Shown piece by piece: positions 48,409 to 56,794 of a stretch of DNA of 64,000 nucleotides. Under the pieces are notes generated by a model. That model had not been told where the DNA came from, did not search any database, and was given only the letters and a program-made list of their open reading frames with translations. The stretch's first letter is position 1; every line of letters starts with the position of its first letter. Origin of the DNA: Ligilactobacillus salivarius DSM 20555 = ATCC 11741 (GTDB lineage Bacteria; Bacillota; Bacilli; Lactobacillales; Lactobacillaceae); NCBI RefSeq assembly GCF_001435955.1, contig NZ_AYYT01000006.1:1-64000 (forward strand), in the 5' to 3' direction. The translations under genes and the position numbers were made by a program.

Positions 48409-50182
48409 TACTAGAAAATCGTTAAGATACTTTATTAAGTATTTAAGACCTTACTGGAAAGGAATTACGCTGGTAGTGCTATTTACAATCATTTTTACGT
48501 GGGCGCAAGTTGAAGCTCCACATTACTTAGGTTTGGCACTTACAGCATTAACAAAATATGTAGAACAGTATTTCAATCCAGCTACTAGGGCAACAGCATC
48601 AATGGATGATTTCTACCAAGCTTTGAAATTAATGCTGATTTTCTTTATTTTAAACGCGATTATCATGCTATTTACATGGGTTATTACCTCAAGATTTAAT
48701 GCTCATTCAACTAATAATATGCGTGAAAACTTATTTAGTAAGTTGCAGAAGATGACAATTAAGTATTTTGATACGCATCAAGATGGAAAGATATTGTCAT
48801 TGTTTAACTCAGATTTGGATAATATCTTTAATGCGATGAACAATGCGGTATTTGAAGTTATTTCGCAAACAGCACTGTTTATTGGAACGATATGGATGAT
48901 GTTCAGAATTGATGTTAGATTAGCTTTAGTAACAGTGGCCTCAACTCCATTTGTTGTAGTTTTGAGTTGGATAATTATGAGAAAGGCACGCAAGTATTTA
49001 GATGCTCAACAAGATGAAATTAGTAATCTAAATGGCTACATTAATGAACAAATTAATGGTCAGAAAGTAATTATCACAAATGGGTTACAAGAAGAATCAG
49101 TTGAAGGATTTAAAGTTTACAATAAAAAAGTTCGCGATGCGATGTTTAAAGGACAATTCTATTCCGGAATTCTTTTCCCAATGATGCAAGGTCTATCAGT
49201 ATTGAACCTATCTATTGTGATTGCGATGGGTTCATTATGGGTGGTTGACGGAACTTATAGTAGAGCAGTTGGTTTAGGGTTAATTGTGACTTTCGTACAG
49301 TATTCACAGACTTATTTCCAACCTTTAACTCAGTTAACTTCTATTTATTCCATGATCCAATTAGCACTGACAGGTGGTAGACGTCTAGCAACAATTGAAG
49401 AACAAGCTGAAGAAAATCAAGTTCCAACAGGACAAGAACTTAAGTCACTTGAAAAAGGAGTTAAGTTAGAAGATGTTCACTTTGGATACAATGAAAACAA
49501 GGAAATTTTGCATGGAATTAATATTTCTGTGAATAAAGGTGAGTCAGTGGCATTAGTTGGTCCAACTGGTTCTGGGAAAACTACCGTAATGAACCTATTG
49601 AACCGTTTCTATGATGTTACAGGTGGAAAAGTAACTTTTGATGATGTAGATGTCAGAGATTTAACTTTAGAATCACTTCGTAATAATGTAGGAATTGTTT
49701 TACAGGATTCAATTCTCTTTTCAGGAACTGTGGCAGATAATATTAAGTATGGCAAACCAAATGCCAGCCAAAAAGAAATAGAAGAAGCGGCTAAACAAGC
49801 TAATATTCATGATTTTATTATGACTCTACCACAAGGATATAATACTGAAATTAACGATGAAAATTCCGTCTTTTCAACTGGTCAGAAGCAGTTAATTTCA
49901 ATCGCAAGAACAATATTAACTAATCCACCATTCTTGATTTTGGATGAGGCAACCTCAAACGTTGATACTGTAACTGAAGAAAAGATCCAAAAGGCGATGG
50001 ATGCAGTGATTGCTGGTAGAACAAGTTTTGTGATTGCGCATAGATTAAAGACTATTATTAATTCTGATAAGATTGTGGTATTGAAGGATGGTAAAGTCTT
50101 AGAAGAAGGCAATCATGAAGAATTATTGAAAGAAAAAGGTTTCTACTATAATCTATACACAAACCAGATGGCATTTGAATAA
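48401..50182 (+). CDS. ABC exporter half-transporter 2 (catalytic subunit)
   Basis: A 593-residue partner of the preceding gene. Walker A is GPTGSGKTT, Walker B LILDEATS has the catalytic Glu, and the switch is VIAHRL. The signature reads STGQKQL instead of SGGQ, so its signature faces the degenerate Walker site of subunit 1. The two subunits thus carry complementary defects. TTG 48401 follows AGGTGA and overlaps the first gene by 8 bases. Probably a drug or lipid exporter controlled by the MarR gene. Confidence 0.9.
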   Translation: MSDTRKSLRYFIKYLRPYWKGITLVVLFTIIFTWAQVEAPHYLGLALTALTKYVEQYFNPATRATASMDDFYQALKLMLIFFILNAIIMLFTWVITSRFNAHSTNNMRENLFSKLQKMTIKYFDTHQDGKILSLFNSDLDNIFNAMNNAVFEVISQTALFIGTIWMMFRIDVRLALVTVASTPFVVVLSWIIMRKARKYLDAQQDEISNLNGYINEQINGQKVIITNGLQEESVEGFKVYNKKVRDAMFKGQFYSGILFPMMQGLSVLNLSIVIAMGSLWVVDGTYSRAVGLGLIVTFVQYSQTYFQPLTQLTSIYSMIQLALTGGRRLATIEEQAEENQVPTGQELKSLEKGVKLEDVHFGYNENKEILHGINISVNKGESVALVGPTGSGKTTVMNLLNRFYDVTGGKVTFDDVDVRDLTLESLRNNVGIVLQDSILFSGTVADNIKYGKPNASQKEIEEAAKQANIHDFIMTLPQGYNTEINDENSVFSTGQKQLISIARTILTNPPFLILDEATSNVDTVTEEKIQKAMDAVIAGRTSFVIAHRLKTIINSDKIVVLKDGKVLEEGNHEELLKEKGFYYNLYTNQMAFE

Positions 50183-50190
50183 AATGAAAA

Positions 50191-50224
50191 GATAGGTATG
50201 GACGAGTTTCCATGCCTATTTTTT
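50191..50224 (+). terminator. ABC exporter operon terminator
   Basis: ATAGGTATGG/CCATGCCTAT (50191-50200 / 50209-50218) with T-rich end. Confidence 0.88.
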
Positions 50225-50300
50225 AGTTATAAATTTTATTGTTAAAAGGATTATTTTAGTATAGACTAAATGTTATGAATGAATAGATAGGGGTATAAAA

Positions 50301-51032
50301 ATGAAGAAAAAACTATTTAAAACATTATTACTTTTAAGTATTGTGACATTTTCAGGGAGTTTATTGAGTGCGTGTGGTAAAGACGATTCTCAAAATACAA
50401 GCGTAAAAAGGACTAAAAAGATATCTACCACAACTTCTTCAGAAGATAAATCAAAAGAAAAAGTAGCAAGCAGTAGTGAAGAAAGTACAAGTAGTATTGA
50501 AAGTAGTTCTAGTGAGGATGAGAATAATAGCTCATCTGATGTAGAAAATACAGACTATGGAAAAGTTACTACAATAAAAGAAAGAGAAACTAATAAGCAA
50601 ATTACACAAGGTGACTTATCTATAGTTATAAAAAATGTAAAGATATTAAAATATGAAGCTAAAGATAGAGATCAATTAGATTCAGCAAATTTTGAAAATG
50701 TAAAGAATCCGTACTATGTTGTTCAATTTAGTTATGATATAACAAATAATAGTAATAAGAAATTGGATTTATTAGGGGTCTCAGCAGTAGATGTAGATTC
50801 AAAAGAGCTAGGACAAATAATAACTTTGCATGATAATGAAGATATTGATGATGCTGATATACCAATTAGAGTAAATCCAGGAGTTACAAAAACTGTTACA
50901 TGTCAAGGATTATTGAAAGAAGATATGCTTGGTTCACTAAACAAATTATCCGTAACATTTGGTGAAGTAGAAGATAAAGATTATAATACTGTTACTGAAG
51001 AAGCAGATCCAACTTCTGTAGATATTAACTAA
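50301..51032 (+). CDS. DUF5067/DUF4352-like lipoprotein
   Basis: A 243-residue protein with lipobox LLSAC (Cys at residue 25). A Ser/Lys/Glu-rich spacer (about 30-90) precedes a C-terminal immunoglobulin-like domain (about 100-235) with NPYYVVQFSYDITNNSNKKLD and KTVTCQGLL. DUF5067 and related domains are common on Gram-positive surface lipoproteins, with no known activity. The next gene starts 16 bp downstream and is probably cotranscribed. Confidence 0.75.
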   Translation: MKKKLFKTLLLLSIVTFSGSLLSACGKDDSQNTSVKRTKKISTTTSSEDKSKEKVASSSEESTSSIESSSSEDENNSSSDVENTDYGKVTTIKERETNKQITQGDLSIVIKNVKILKYEAKDRDQLDSANFENVKNPYYVVQFSYDITNNSNKKLDLLGVSAVDVDSKELGQIITLHDNEDIDDADIPIRVNPGVTKTVTCQGLLKEDMLGSLNKLSVTFGEVEDKDYNTVTEEADPTSVDIN

Positions 51033-51048
51033 GAGAGATGAGGCTTAG

Positions 51049-52833
51049 ATGAATTTTTGTATTTTTTGTGGAAATAAGTTGATTGGGAATGAAGTGTTTT
51101 GCCCCAAATGTGGTAAAAGACTAGATAATATTCATATTGAAGTTCCTGTAAAAAAATTAATTCAAGACGAACTAAAGGATATTAAGAAGTCTTCACTTAA
51201 TGAAGAAAAAGAATTCGTGAATGAAAAAAATACTCTAAAAGATAAAACTAAGAATCATACAGTAAAAGAAATACAGAATGTAACAAGAGATAGCTCAATA
51301 GAAGATAAAGAGATGTCTGTATTAACAGATGAACGAGAAATAGTAGAGGATCCGCAAAATATAGCGATAAAAAGAGATAATTTTGAAACTAAAAATCATA
51401 TAGTAGAAGAAAAACAAAGTATTGAAAAAGATAATTCAGTAAAAAACAATGATATATCTGTATCGCCAGATAAGCAAGAAAAGGTAGAAAAACTACAAAA
51501 TACAACTATTGAAGAAAATAAAGATGAAGTTAAAGATTATATAGTAAAAAAGGGTCAAAATACAGTAGAGAGTACTTCGAATAGAAAGGGAAGTATACAA
51601 ACTTCAAGAGATGATAAAATTTCTACTTTTAGTAATATAAAAAATGATAAGCCAAAAAATATAGACAAAGTAGATAATTTGATGGTGGATTCTTCTATAA
51701 AGAAAAGTTCAGATACAGGAAGATTGTCTACTAATACTCGAATATATCTAGGTAAAAGACTTACAGGAAATAAGAAAATATATTGGGAGTATGGTAATCC
51801 ACAACTACCTAATAAGCATATGCTTGTTACAGGAAAATCTGGACAAGGTAAAACATATTTCTTGCAGACTATTATGTGGGAATTAAGTAAGAATAAAGTT
51901 AGTTCTTTAGTAATAGATTACACAGATAGTTATTTAAATAATGAGTTAGATGATGACTTTAAAAATAAAATGGGTAAAAAATTAAAAGAAGTTATTGTAT
52001 ATCAAGAAAAACTCCCTATAAATCCTTTTAAGATACAAAAGAGATTTTTGCCAGGATTAGTATTAACAGAAACTCCTGAAGATATGGTAGATAGAATTAT
52101 TGAAGTTCTTGATTTTATTTTTCATTTAGGAATTCAACAAAAGTCACTAGCTAGAAGAATTATGTTGAAGGGATATAAAAATAATCCTACTGATTATACA
52201 TTGACCCAGTTTAAGGAACAGCTATTAGAAACAAATTCTGGTGAAAATGTCTACAGTAGAATGTCTGTCTTACTAGATAGAGATCCTTTTACATATCAAA
52301 GTTCATTTGATTGGTCTAAGGTATTTAATTATGAAGGTACTGTTACAATATTGCAGATGGTGCAGTATCAAAGACAAATACAAAATACAATGATAGAATT
52401 TTTGTTATGGGATTTATTTTATCATTCTCAAACTAAAAAGGATGGAACAATTTATCCTATATTTTTGGATGAGATACAAAATCTTAATTTTTCATCATCA
52501 TCGCCAACAGTAAAAATTCTAAGAGAAGGTAGAAAGTTTGGATGGTCTGGAATTTTTGCTACACAAGCAATGAGTAGTATAAAAGGTGAAGTAGATGCTC
52601 TATATAATGCAGCAGAACAAATACATTTCTTGCCACCAGAAGATCAAGTATCATCACTAGCAGGCTATATAGCACCTAATGCTAAAGAAAAGAACATATT
52701 TGAAGCAAGATTAACAAGGTTAAAGAAGGGTCAGTGTATAATGAGTGGACCAATTTTAGACACTGACTTAGACACAAAAAATCTAATTAATACTAACAAA
52801 ATGATAAGTATCGATTCATTTGAAAATAGATAA
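51049..52833 (+). CDS. Zinc-ribbon HerA/DptH-like P-loop ATPase
   Basis: A 594-residue protein in three parts. Residues 1-27 are a zinc ribbon (CIFCGNK...CPKCGKR). Residues of about 30-230 are a charged linker made of three degenerate repeats (KNHTVKEIQ, KNHIVEEKQ, KDYIVKKGQ), about 47 residues apart. The C-terminal ATPase has Walker A VTGKSGQGKTYF (about 262-273) and Walker B-like PIFLDEIQNL (about 473). The motif EGRKFGWSGIFATQ resembles the C-terminal ATPase of the DNA phosphorothioation restriction protein DptH and HerA/VirB4 enzymes. No dnd/dpt genes are nearby. The similarity is recalled, not searched; function unknown. Confidence 0.7.
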   Translation: MNFCIFCGNKLIGNEVFCPKCGKRLDNIHIEVPVKKLIQDELKDIKKSSLNEEKEFVNEKNTLKDKTKNHTVKEIQNVTRDSSIEDKEMSVLTDEREIVEDPQNIAIKRDNFETKNHIVEEKQSIEKDNSVKNNDISVSPDKQEKVEKLQNTTIEENKDEVKDYIVKKGQNTVESTSNRKGSIQTSRDDKISTFSNIKNDKPKNIDKVDNLMVDSSIKKSSDTGRLSTNTRIYLGKRLTGNKKIYWEYGNPQLPNKHMLVTGKSGQGKTYFLQTIMWELSKNKVSSLVIDYTDSYLNNELDDDFKNKMGKKLKEVIVYQEKLPINPFKIQKRFLPGLVLTETPEDMVDRIIEVLDFIFHLGIQQKSLARRIMLKGYKNNPTDYTLTQFKEQLLETNSGENVYSRMSVLLDRDPFTYQSSFDWSKVFNYEGTVTILQMVQYQRQIQNTMIEFLLWDLFYHSQTKKDGTIYPIFLDEIQNLNFSSSSPTVKILREGRKFGWSGIFATQAMSSIKGEVDALYNAAEQIHFLPPEDQVSSLAGYIAPNAKEKNIFEARLTRLKKGQCIMSGPILDTDLDTKNLINTNKMISIDSFENR

Positions 52834-52879
52834 GAATTAAGTAATATGCTATTTGAAATAGAGTGAAAAAGTATAATCA

Positions 52880-52926
52880 AAAATCGTCAAAGATTTCGTT
52901 ATTCAAAACGTATCTTTGACGATTTT
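52880..52926. terminator. Bidirectional terminator
   Basis: AAAATCGTCAAAGAT/ATCTTTGACGATTTT (52880-52894 / 52912-52926), with a further CGTT/AACG in the loop and a T6 end. Confidence 0.92.
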
Positions 52927-52939
52927 TTAATCTTGAAAA

Positions 52940-53569
52940 TTATTTTACTTTTTCTAAAATAATTTTTTGATAAGTATTTTTATTAAATATGGAACTATTA
53001 GCAACTCCTGGAATATAACCAAGTATTTTAACTTTTGCTGTGTAAGTTCCATCATTGTACTGTAAATCTTTTAGAAAGATAGTAAGGGTATGGTCACCGA
53101 TAACTTCACTAATATATAAATAGTCATCAGTTACAGTATATTTAGAATTTAATCCTTCATAAAACACACCTTTTTCAGCAGATGATTTGGCATCAACTAA
53201 TGAAACTGTTTTAGTTTTATCATCTATGCTAAAGTATAGGTTTTTAACTTTGCTTTCAGAATTAATAGCAGATACTTTAAAAGTAGGTTCGTCTTGTAAA
53301 AATTGATTAAAGGATGGAGAACTATTTAAAGAGAAAAATATAAAAATAAGAATCAAAATGACAATAGTCCAAATAACTTTGCCTTTCTTGCTTTTAATAC
53401 TGAATGCAGGTAAAAATTTTTTTAATGGATTGAAAAGTACATGTGGAGATAAGAAATATTTTTTACTCTTAGAGCTGGTGTTGACTGTTTTCTTGATTTC
53501 TGAACCACAATAAGCACAGAATTCAGCATTTTCAGGTAATTTAGTACCACATTTATCACAAGTAATCAT
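52940..53569 (-). CDS. Zinc-ribbon membrane protein
   Basis: A 209-residue protein. It has an N-terminal zinc ribbon (CDKCGTKLPENAEFCAYCGS, residues 4-23), a basic segment, one membrane helix (about 64-83, VIWTIVILILIFIFFSL) and an extracytoplasmic C-terminal domain I do not recognise. The layout resembles YvbJ/TcaA-like proteins. I start at ATG 53569 because AAGGGGGAG is about 8 nt upstream; a second ATG at 53575 is closer. It is convergent with the zinc-ribbon ATPase gene, whose own N-terminal ribbon is similar. Confidence 0.75.
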   Translation of the reverse strand: MITCDKCGTKLPENAEFCAYCGSEIKKTVNTSSKSKKYFLSPHVLFNPLKKFLPAFSIKSKKGKVIWTIVILILIFIFFSLNSSPSFNQFLQDEPTFKVSAINSESKVKNLYFSIDDKTKTVSLVDAKSSAEKGVFYEGLNSKYTVTDDYLYISEVIGDHTLTIFLKDLQYNDGTYTAKVKILGYIPGVANSSIFNKNTYQKIILEKVK

Positions 53570-53701
53570 AATCATGCTCCCCCTTAGATATAGTATAATT
53601 ATACGAATAAGGTAAAGGAGTAGCAATAAATTTTTTAGATTATAAGCTTAGCTATGATATAGTAGAAAATGTAAAACGGTAACAAAGGAATGGAAATTAA
53701 T

Positions 53702-54517
53702 ATGGATATTAAATTAATTGCGATTGATATTGATGGAACTTTAGTAAATTCTAAAAAAGAACTAACTGCTGGCGTAAAAGCAGCAATTGAAAAGGCGAAA
53801 GCACAAGGAATTAAAGTGGTTATTTGTACAGGAAGACCACTGCCAGGAGCGTTGAAATTATTAGCAGAATTAGGTTTGGATAATGATGATAACCAATATG
53901 TAGTTAGTTTTGGTGGTGCAGTAGTCCAAAGTACAAGTGGAAAAGTAATTTATCATCAAGGGCTTACGTATGAAGATTTCGTTGATTTAGAAGCTATTGC
54001 ACGTAAAATGAATCTTCATTTCCAAGTGATCAGTCCTGATAGAATTTATACATGCAACAAGGATATTGGTTACTACACTTTATATGAAGCAAATCTTGTA
54101 TCAATGGGCATTTCCTACCGTACACCTGATGAATTAAAAGATGTGCCTTTGATCAAGGGAATGTTTATTGATGAACCAGAAATTTTAGATCCAGCCATCG
54201 CAGATCGTACTTATTTCGGACAATTGGAAGATAGACTAGAATTCACCAAAACAGCGGCTTTCTATTATGAAGCATATACAAAAGGTGTAAGTAAAGGAAA
54301 TGCAGTAGCTAAGTTATGCGAAGAATTAGGTTTAACGGCTGAAAATGTAATGGCAATTGGTGACGAAGAAAACGACATTTCGATGATTGAATTTGCGGGA
54401 ATCGGAGTAGCGATGGAAAACGCAGTTCCAGCAGTTAAGGAAGCCGCTAATGAAATAACAGTCGACAATGATCATGACGGAGTAGCGAAAGTTATTGAAA
54501 AATTTGCGTTGAAATAA
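53702..54517 (+). CDS. Cof-type HAD phosphatase (YidA-like)
   Basis: A 271-residue HAD hydrolase. Motif I is IDIDGTLV (residues 7-14), motif II ICTGRP, and the Lys is in KGVSKGNAV. Motif IV is GDEENDISMIEFAG. The type II cap fits sugar-phosphate phosphatases. ATG 53702 is 12 nt from AAAGGA; ATG 53690 directly abuts it. A new ribosome site follows 5 bp after the stop codon for the AlbA_2 gene, so they may be cotranscribed. Confidence 0.92.
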   Translation: MDIKLIAIDIDGTLVNSKKELTAGVKAAIEKAKAQGIKVVICTGRPLPGALKLLAELGLDNDDNQYVVSFGGAVVQSTSGKVIYHQGLTYEDFVDLEAIARKMNLHFQVISPDRIYTCNKDIGYYTLYEANLVSMGISYRTPDELKDVPLIKGMFIDEPEILDPAIADRTYFGQLEDRLEFTKTAAFYYEAYTKGVSKGNAVAKLCEELGLTAENVMAIGDEENDISMIEFAGIGVAMENAVPAVKEAANEITVDNDHDGVAKVIEKFALK

Positions 54518-54538
54518 TGTAGGAGGTTTTTACAGTAG

Positions 54539-55831
54539 ATGAACGAAGATAAGAATGTCGAGTATAAAAGTAAACTAACTAAAAAAGTTAAGAATGAAAT
54601 TGTTAGTTTTCTAAATACTGATGGAGGGACTATATATCTAGGAGTAGATGATAAAACTCGAAAAAGTTTGGGAGTAGATGAAGATACAAAACATGAATGG
54701 GAAGAAACTGTTAATAGATGGTACACAGAAGCTTTTTATCCAACACCTTTTAGTTTAATAGATATTGAGCCGAATAATGAAATTTTTGCTATTAAAGTTA
54801 AGGCAGGTAGACATAAGCCTTATGCAATTGCTAGTGAAGGTTTTACATCAAAAGGAGTATACATAAGATACGGAAGTTCAGCTGTTAGAGCGACTAATGA
54901 ACAAATAAAAAGAATGTTGCAACAAAATAATGGAAATGATGAGTTTGATTCAGAAATGTCCTATATTCAAGATCTAACATTTGACGAATTACAAAAACGT
55001 TCAGCATTAAAAGAAATTGAGTTCAATATAAAAGCTTTACATATGCTTAAAATGCCAGATACTTATAATAATGCTGCATTTTTAGTTAGTGATCAAAATA
55101 CTACTGTTACAAAAGTAGCTATTTATCAAGGAACAAATGTAATGAAATTTAAAGACAAGCGTGAAATAACAGGTGCTCTTACCTCTCAAATTGATGAATT
55201 ACTATACTATATTAATTTAAATAATTATATGGAAGTTAAAATCGATGGAAATCCTCGACGACATGAAACAAAGAATTACCCAGAAGCAGCTATCCGTGAG
55301 GCAGTTGTCAATGCTTTTGCACATAGAGACTATATGTTACATTCTACAATTAAAATTGAAATATTTGATGATCGAATGGAAATCCTTTCTCCAGGTGGAA
55401 TTCCAGATGGATTAACATTGGAAGAAGTGAAAGATGGAATGACGGCTGTACGCAATCCTCAACTCGTCCACATTCTTGATAAACTAAAATACATTGAAAA
55501 TTATGGAACTGGAATTCGTCGTATGTATGAGGCATATAGTGGGACGGATAAATTACCAGAATTTGAAGTTAGACCGAATTCTTTTAAAGTGGTACTACCA
55601 AATGTAAATTGGAGAAAGAAGCAAGTGGATAAGTCAGATAAAAAGAATAACGTAAATGAAGAGACGGTTCTTTTTATATTGGAAAAAAATGGAAAACAGA
55701 CACGAAAAGAGCTACAACAAGCATTAGAAACAACACCTTACCATGTAAGAAAGTTACTAAATGAACTTATTGAACAAGGAAAAGTAAAGAAGATAGGAAA
55801 ATCTGTCAATACTCGATACGAAAAGCGTTAA
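54539..55831 (+). CDS. AlbA_2/Schlafen-domain protein with GHKL-like ATPase
   Basis: A 430-residue protein. The N-terminal AlbA_2 domain runs about 1-120 (EYKSKLTKKVKNEIVSFLNT, GGTIYLGVDD and YIRYGSSAVRA). A HATPase_c_4 domain follows, with AIREAVVNAFAHRDY and NYGTGIRRMYEAY. The C-terminal winged helix is at about 375-430. Such proteins are annotated as RecG-like or putative transcriptional regulators; some are linked to phage defence. The last codons run into a tandem 10-bp repeat. Confidence 0.83.
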   Translation: MNEDKNVEYKSKLTKKVKNEIVSFLNTDGGTIYLGVDDKTRKSLGVDEDTKHEWEETVNRWYTEAFYPTPFSLIDIEPNNEIFAIKVKAGRHKPYAIASEGFTSKGVYIRYGSSAVRATNEQIKRMLQQNNGNDEFDSEMSYIQDLTFDELQKRSALKEIEFNIKALHMLKMPDTYNNAAFLVSDQNTTVTKVAIYQGTNVMKFKDKREITGALTSQIDELLYYINLNNYMEVKIDGNPRRHETKNYPEAAIREAVVNAFAHRDYMLHSTIKIEIFDDRMEILSPGGIPDGLTLEEVKDGMTAVRNPQLVHILDKLKYIENYGTGIRRMYEAYSGTDKLPEFEVRPNSFKVVLPNVNWRKKQVDKSDKKNNVNEETVLFILEKNGKQTRKELQQALETTPYHVRKLLNELIEQGKVKKIGKSVNTRYEKR

Positions 55832-55860
55832 AAAGCGTTAAAAAGCGTTAAAAAGCGTTA
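55821..55860 (+). repeat. Four tandem copies of a 10-bp unit at the gene's 3' end
   Basis: AAAAGCGTTA is repeated four times exactly. The first copy encodes the last two codons and the stop of the AlbA_2 gene. Each copy can serve as the 5' arm of the following terminator. Confidence 0.9.
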
Positions 55861-55888
55861 AATTTGACGCTTTTTTAACGCTTTTTTT
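55851..55888 (+). terminator. Terminator with alternative arms
   Basis: AAAAGCGTTA (last copy) pairs with GACGCTTTTTT (55866-55876), and a second 3' arm AACGCTTTTTTT lies at 55877-55888. Several alternative hairpins of equal strength can form. Confidence 0.85.
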
Positions 55889-55949
55889 GGTTAAACTATA
55901 TATATTTAATTTTTTATAATGATTAACAAAACCGAATTCAGGTAATTTT

Positions 55950-55978
55950 TTGTTAGATGACAAATTATAGGTTATAAT
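55950..55978 (+). promoter_or_regulatory. walR operon promoter
   Basis: TTGTTA (55950-55955), a 17-bp spacer and TATAAT (55973-55978). The leader contains small hairpins, including GTCTGCTA/TAGTAGAC just before the AGGAGG. Confidence 0.8.
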
Positions 55979-56055
55979 TAAGAATGGTACAGAATGAGGA
56001 ATTTGTTCTGTTTATAAGATGTCTGCTAAAACTAGTAGACAGGAGGTATTAAACT

Positions 56056-56766
56056 ATGAAAAAGATACTTGTAGTAGATGATGAAAAACCCATCTCAGAT
56101 ATAGTGAAGTTTAATTTAACCAAAGAAGGTTATGATGTTTATACAGCCTATGATGGTGAAGAAGCTTTACAACAAGTTAAAGAAGTAGAACCAGACTTAA
56201 TTTTACTTGACTTGATGTTGCCAAAAATTGATGGCTTAGAAGTAGCTCGTGAAGTTCGTAAGACACATGACATGCCAATCATTATGGTAACAGCCAAGGA
56301 TTCTGAAATTGATAAGGTTCTAGGTTTGGAATTAGGTGCAGATGACTATGTAACTAAACCTTTCTCTAACCGTGAATTAGTAGCTCGTGTTAAAGCCAAT
56401 TTGCGCCGTCAATCAGCAGTAGCCGCAAAGTCTTCCGCTGAAGATGACAAGAATTCTGAAATTACTGTTGGTGATTTGACAATTCATCCAGAAGCATACA
56501 CTGTGTCTAAGAATGGTCAAAGAATTGAATTAACTCATCGCGAATTTGAGTTATTACATTACTTAGCTCAACATCTAGGTCAAGTTATGACGCGTGAACA
56601 TTTGTTACAAACAGTTTGGGGATATGACTACTTTGGTGATGTGCGTACTGTGGACGTAACAGTTCGTCGTTTAAGAGAAAAGATTGAAGATAATCCTAGT
56701 CGTCCAACTTGGTTAGTGACACGTCGTGGTGTAGGTTATTATTTACGCAATCCTGAAGTTGAATAG
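56056..56766 (+). CDS. walR: Response regulator WalR (YycF)
   Basis: A 236-residue OmpR-family regulator. The receiver domain has VDDEKPIS, the phospho-acceptor Asp in [13 protein letters not shown] (about residue 53) and Lys102-like TKPF. The winged helix ends [19 protein letters not shown]. It is essential in most Bacillota and controls wall hydrolases. First gene of walRKHI. Confidence 0.98.
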   Translation: MKKILVVDDEKPISDIVKFNLTKEGYDVYTAYDGEEALQQVKEVEPDLILLDLMLPKIDGLEVAREVRKTHDMPIIMVTAKDSEIDKVLGLELGADDYVTKPFSNRELVARVKANLRRQSAVAAKSSAEDDKNSEITVGDLTIHPEAYTVSKNGQRIELTHREFELLHYLAQHLGQVMTREHLLQTVWGYDYFGDVRTVDVTVRRLREKIEDNPSRPTWLVTRRGVGYYLRNPEVE

Positions 56767-56794
56767 GTGGTAAGGAATGATAGAGGCAGAAAAT

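Noticed and set aside
55821-55888. CRISPR-like array
   Set aside because: The unit is 10 bp without spacers and is simply terminator-arm repetition. No CRISPR array or cas gene is visible in the window.
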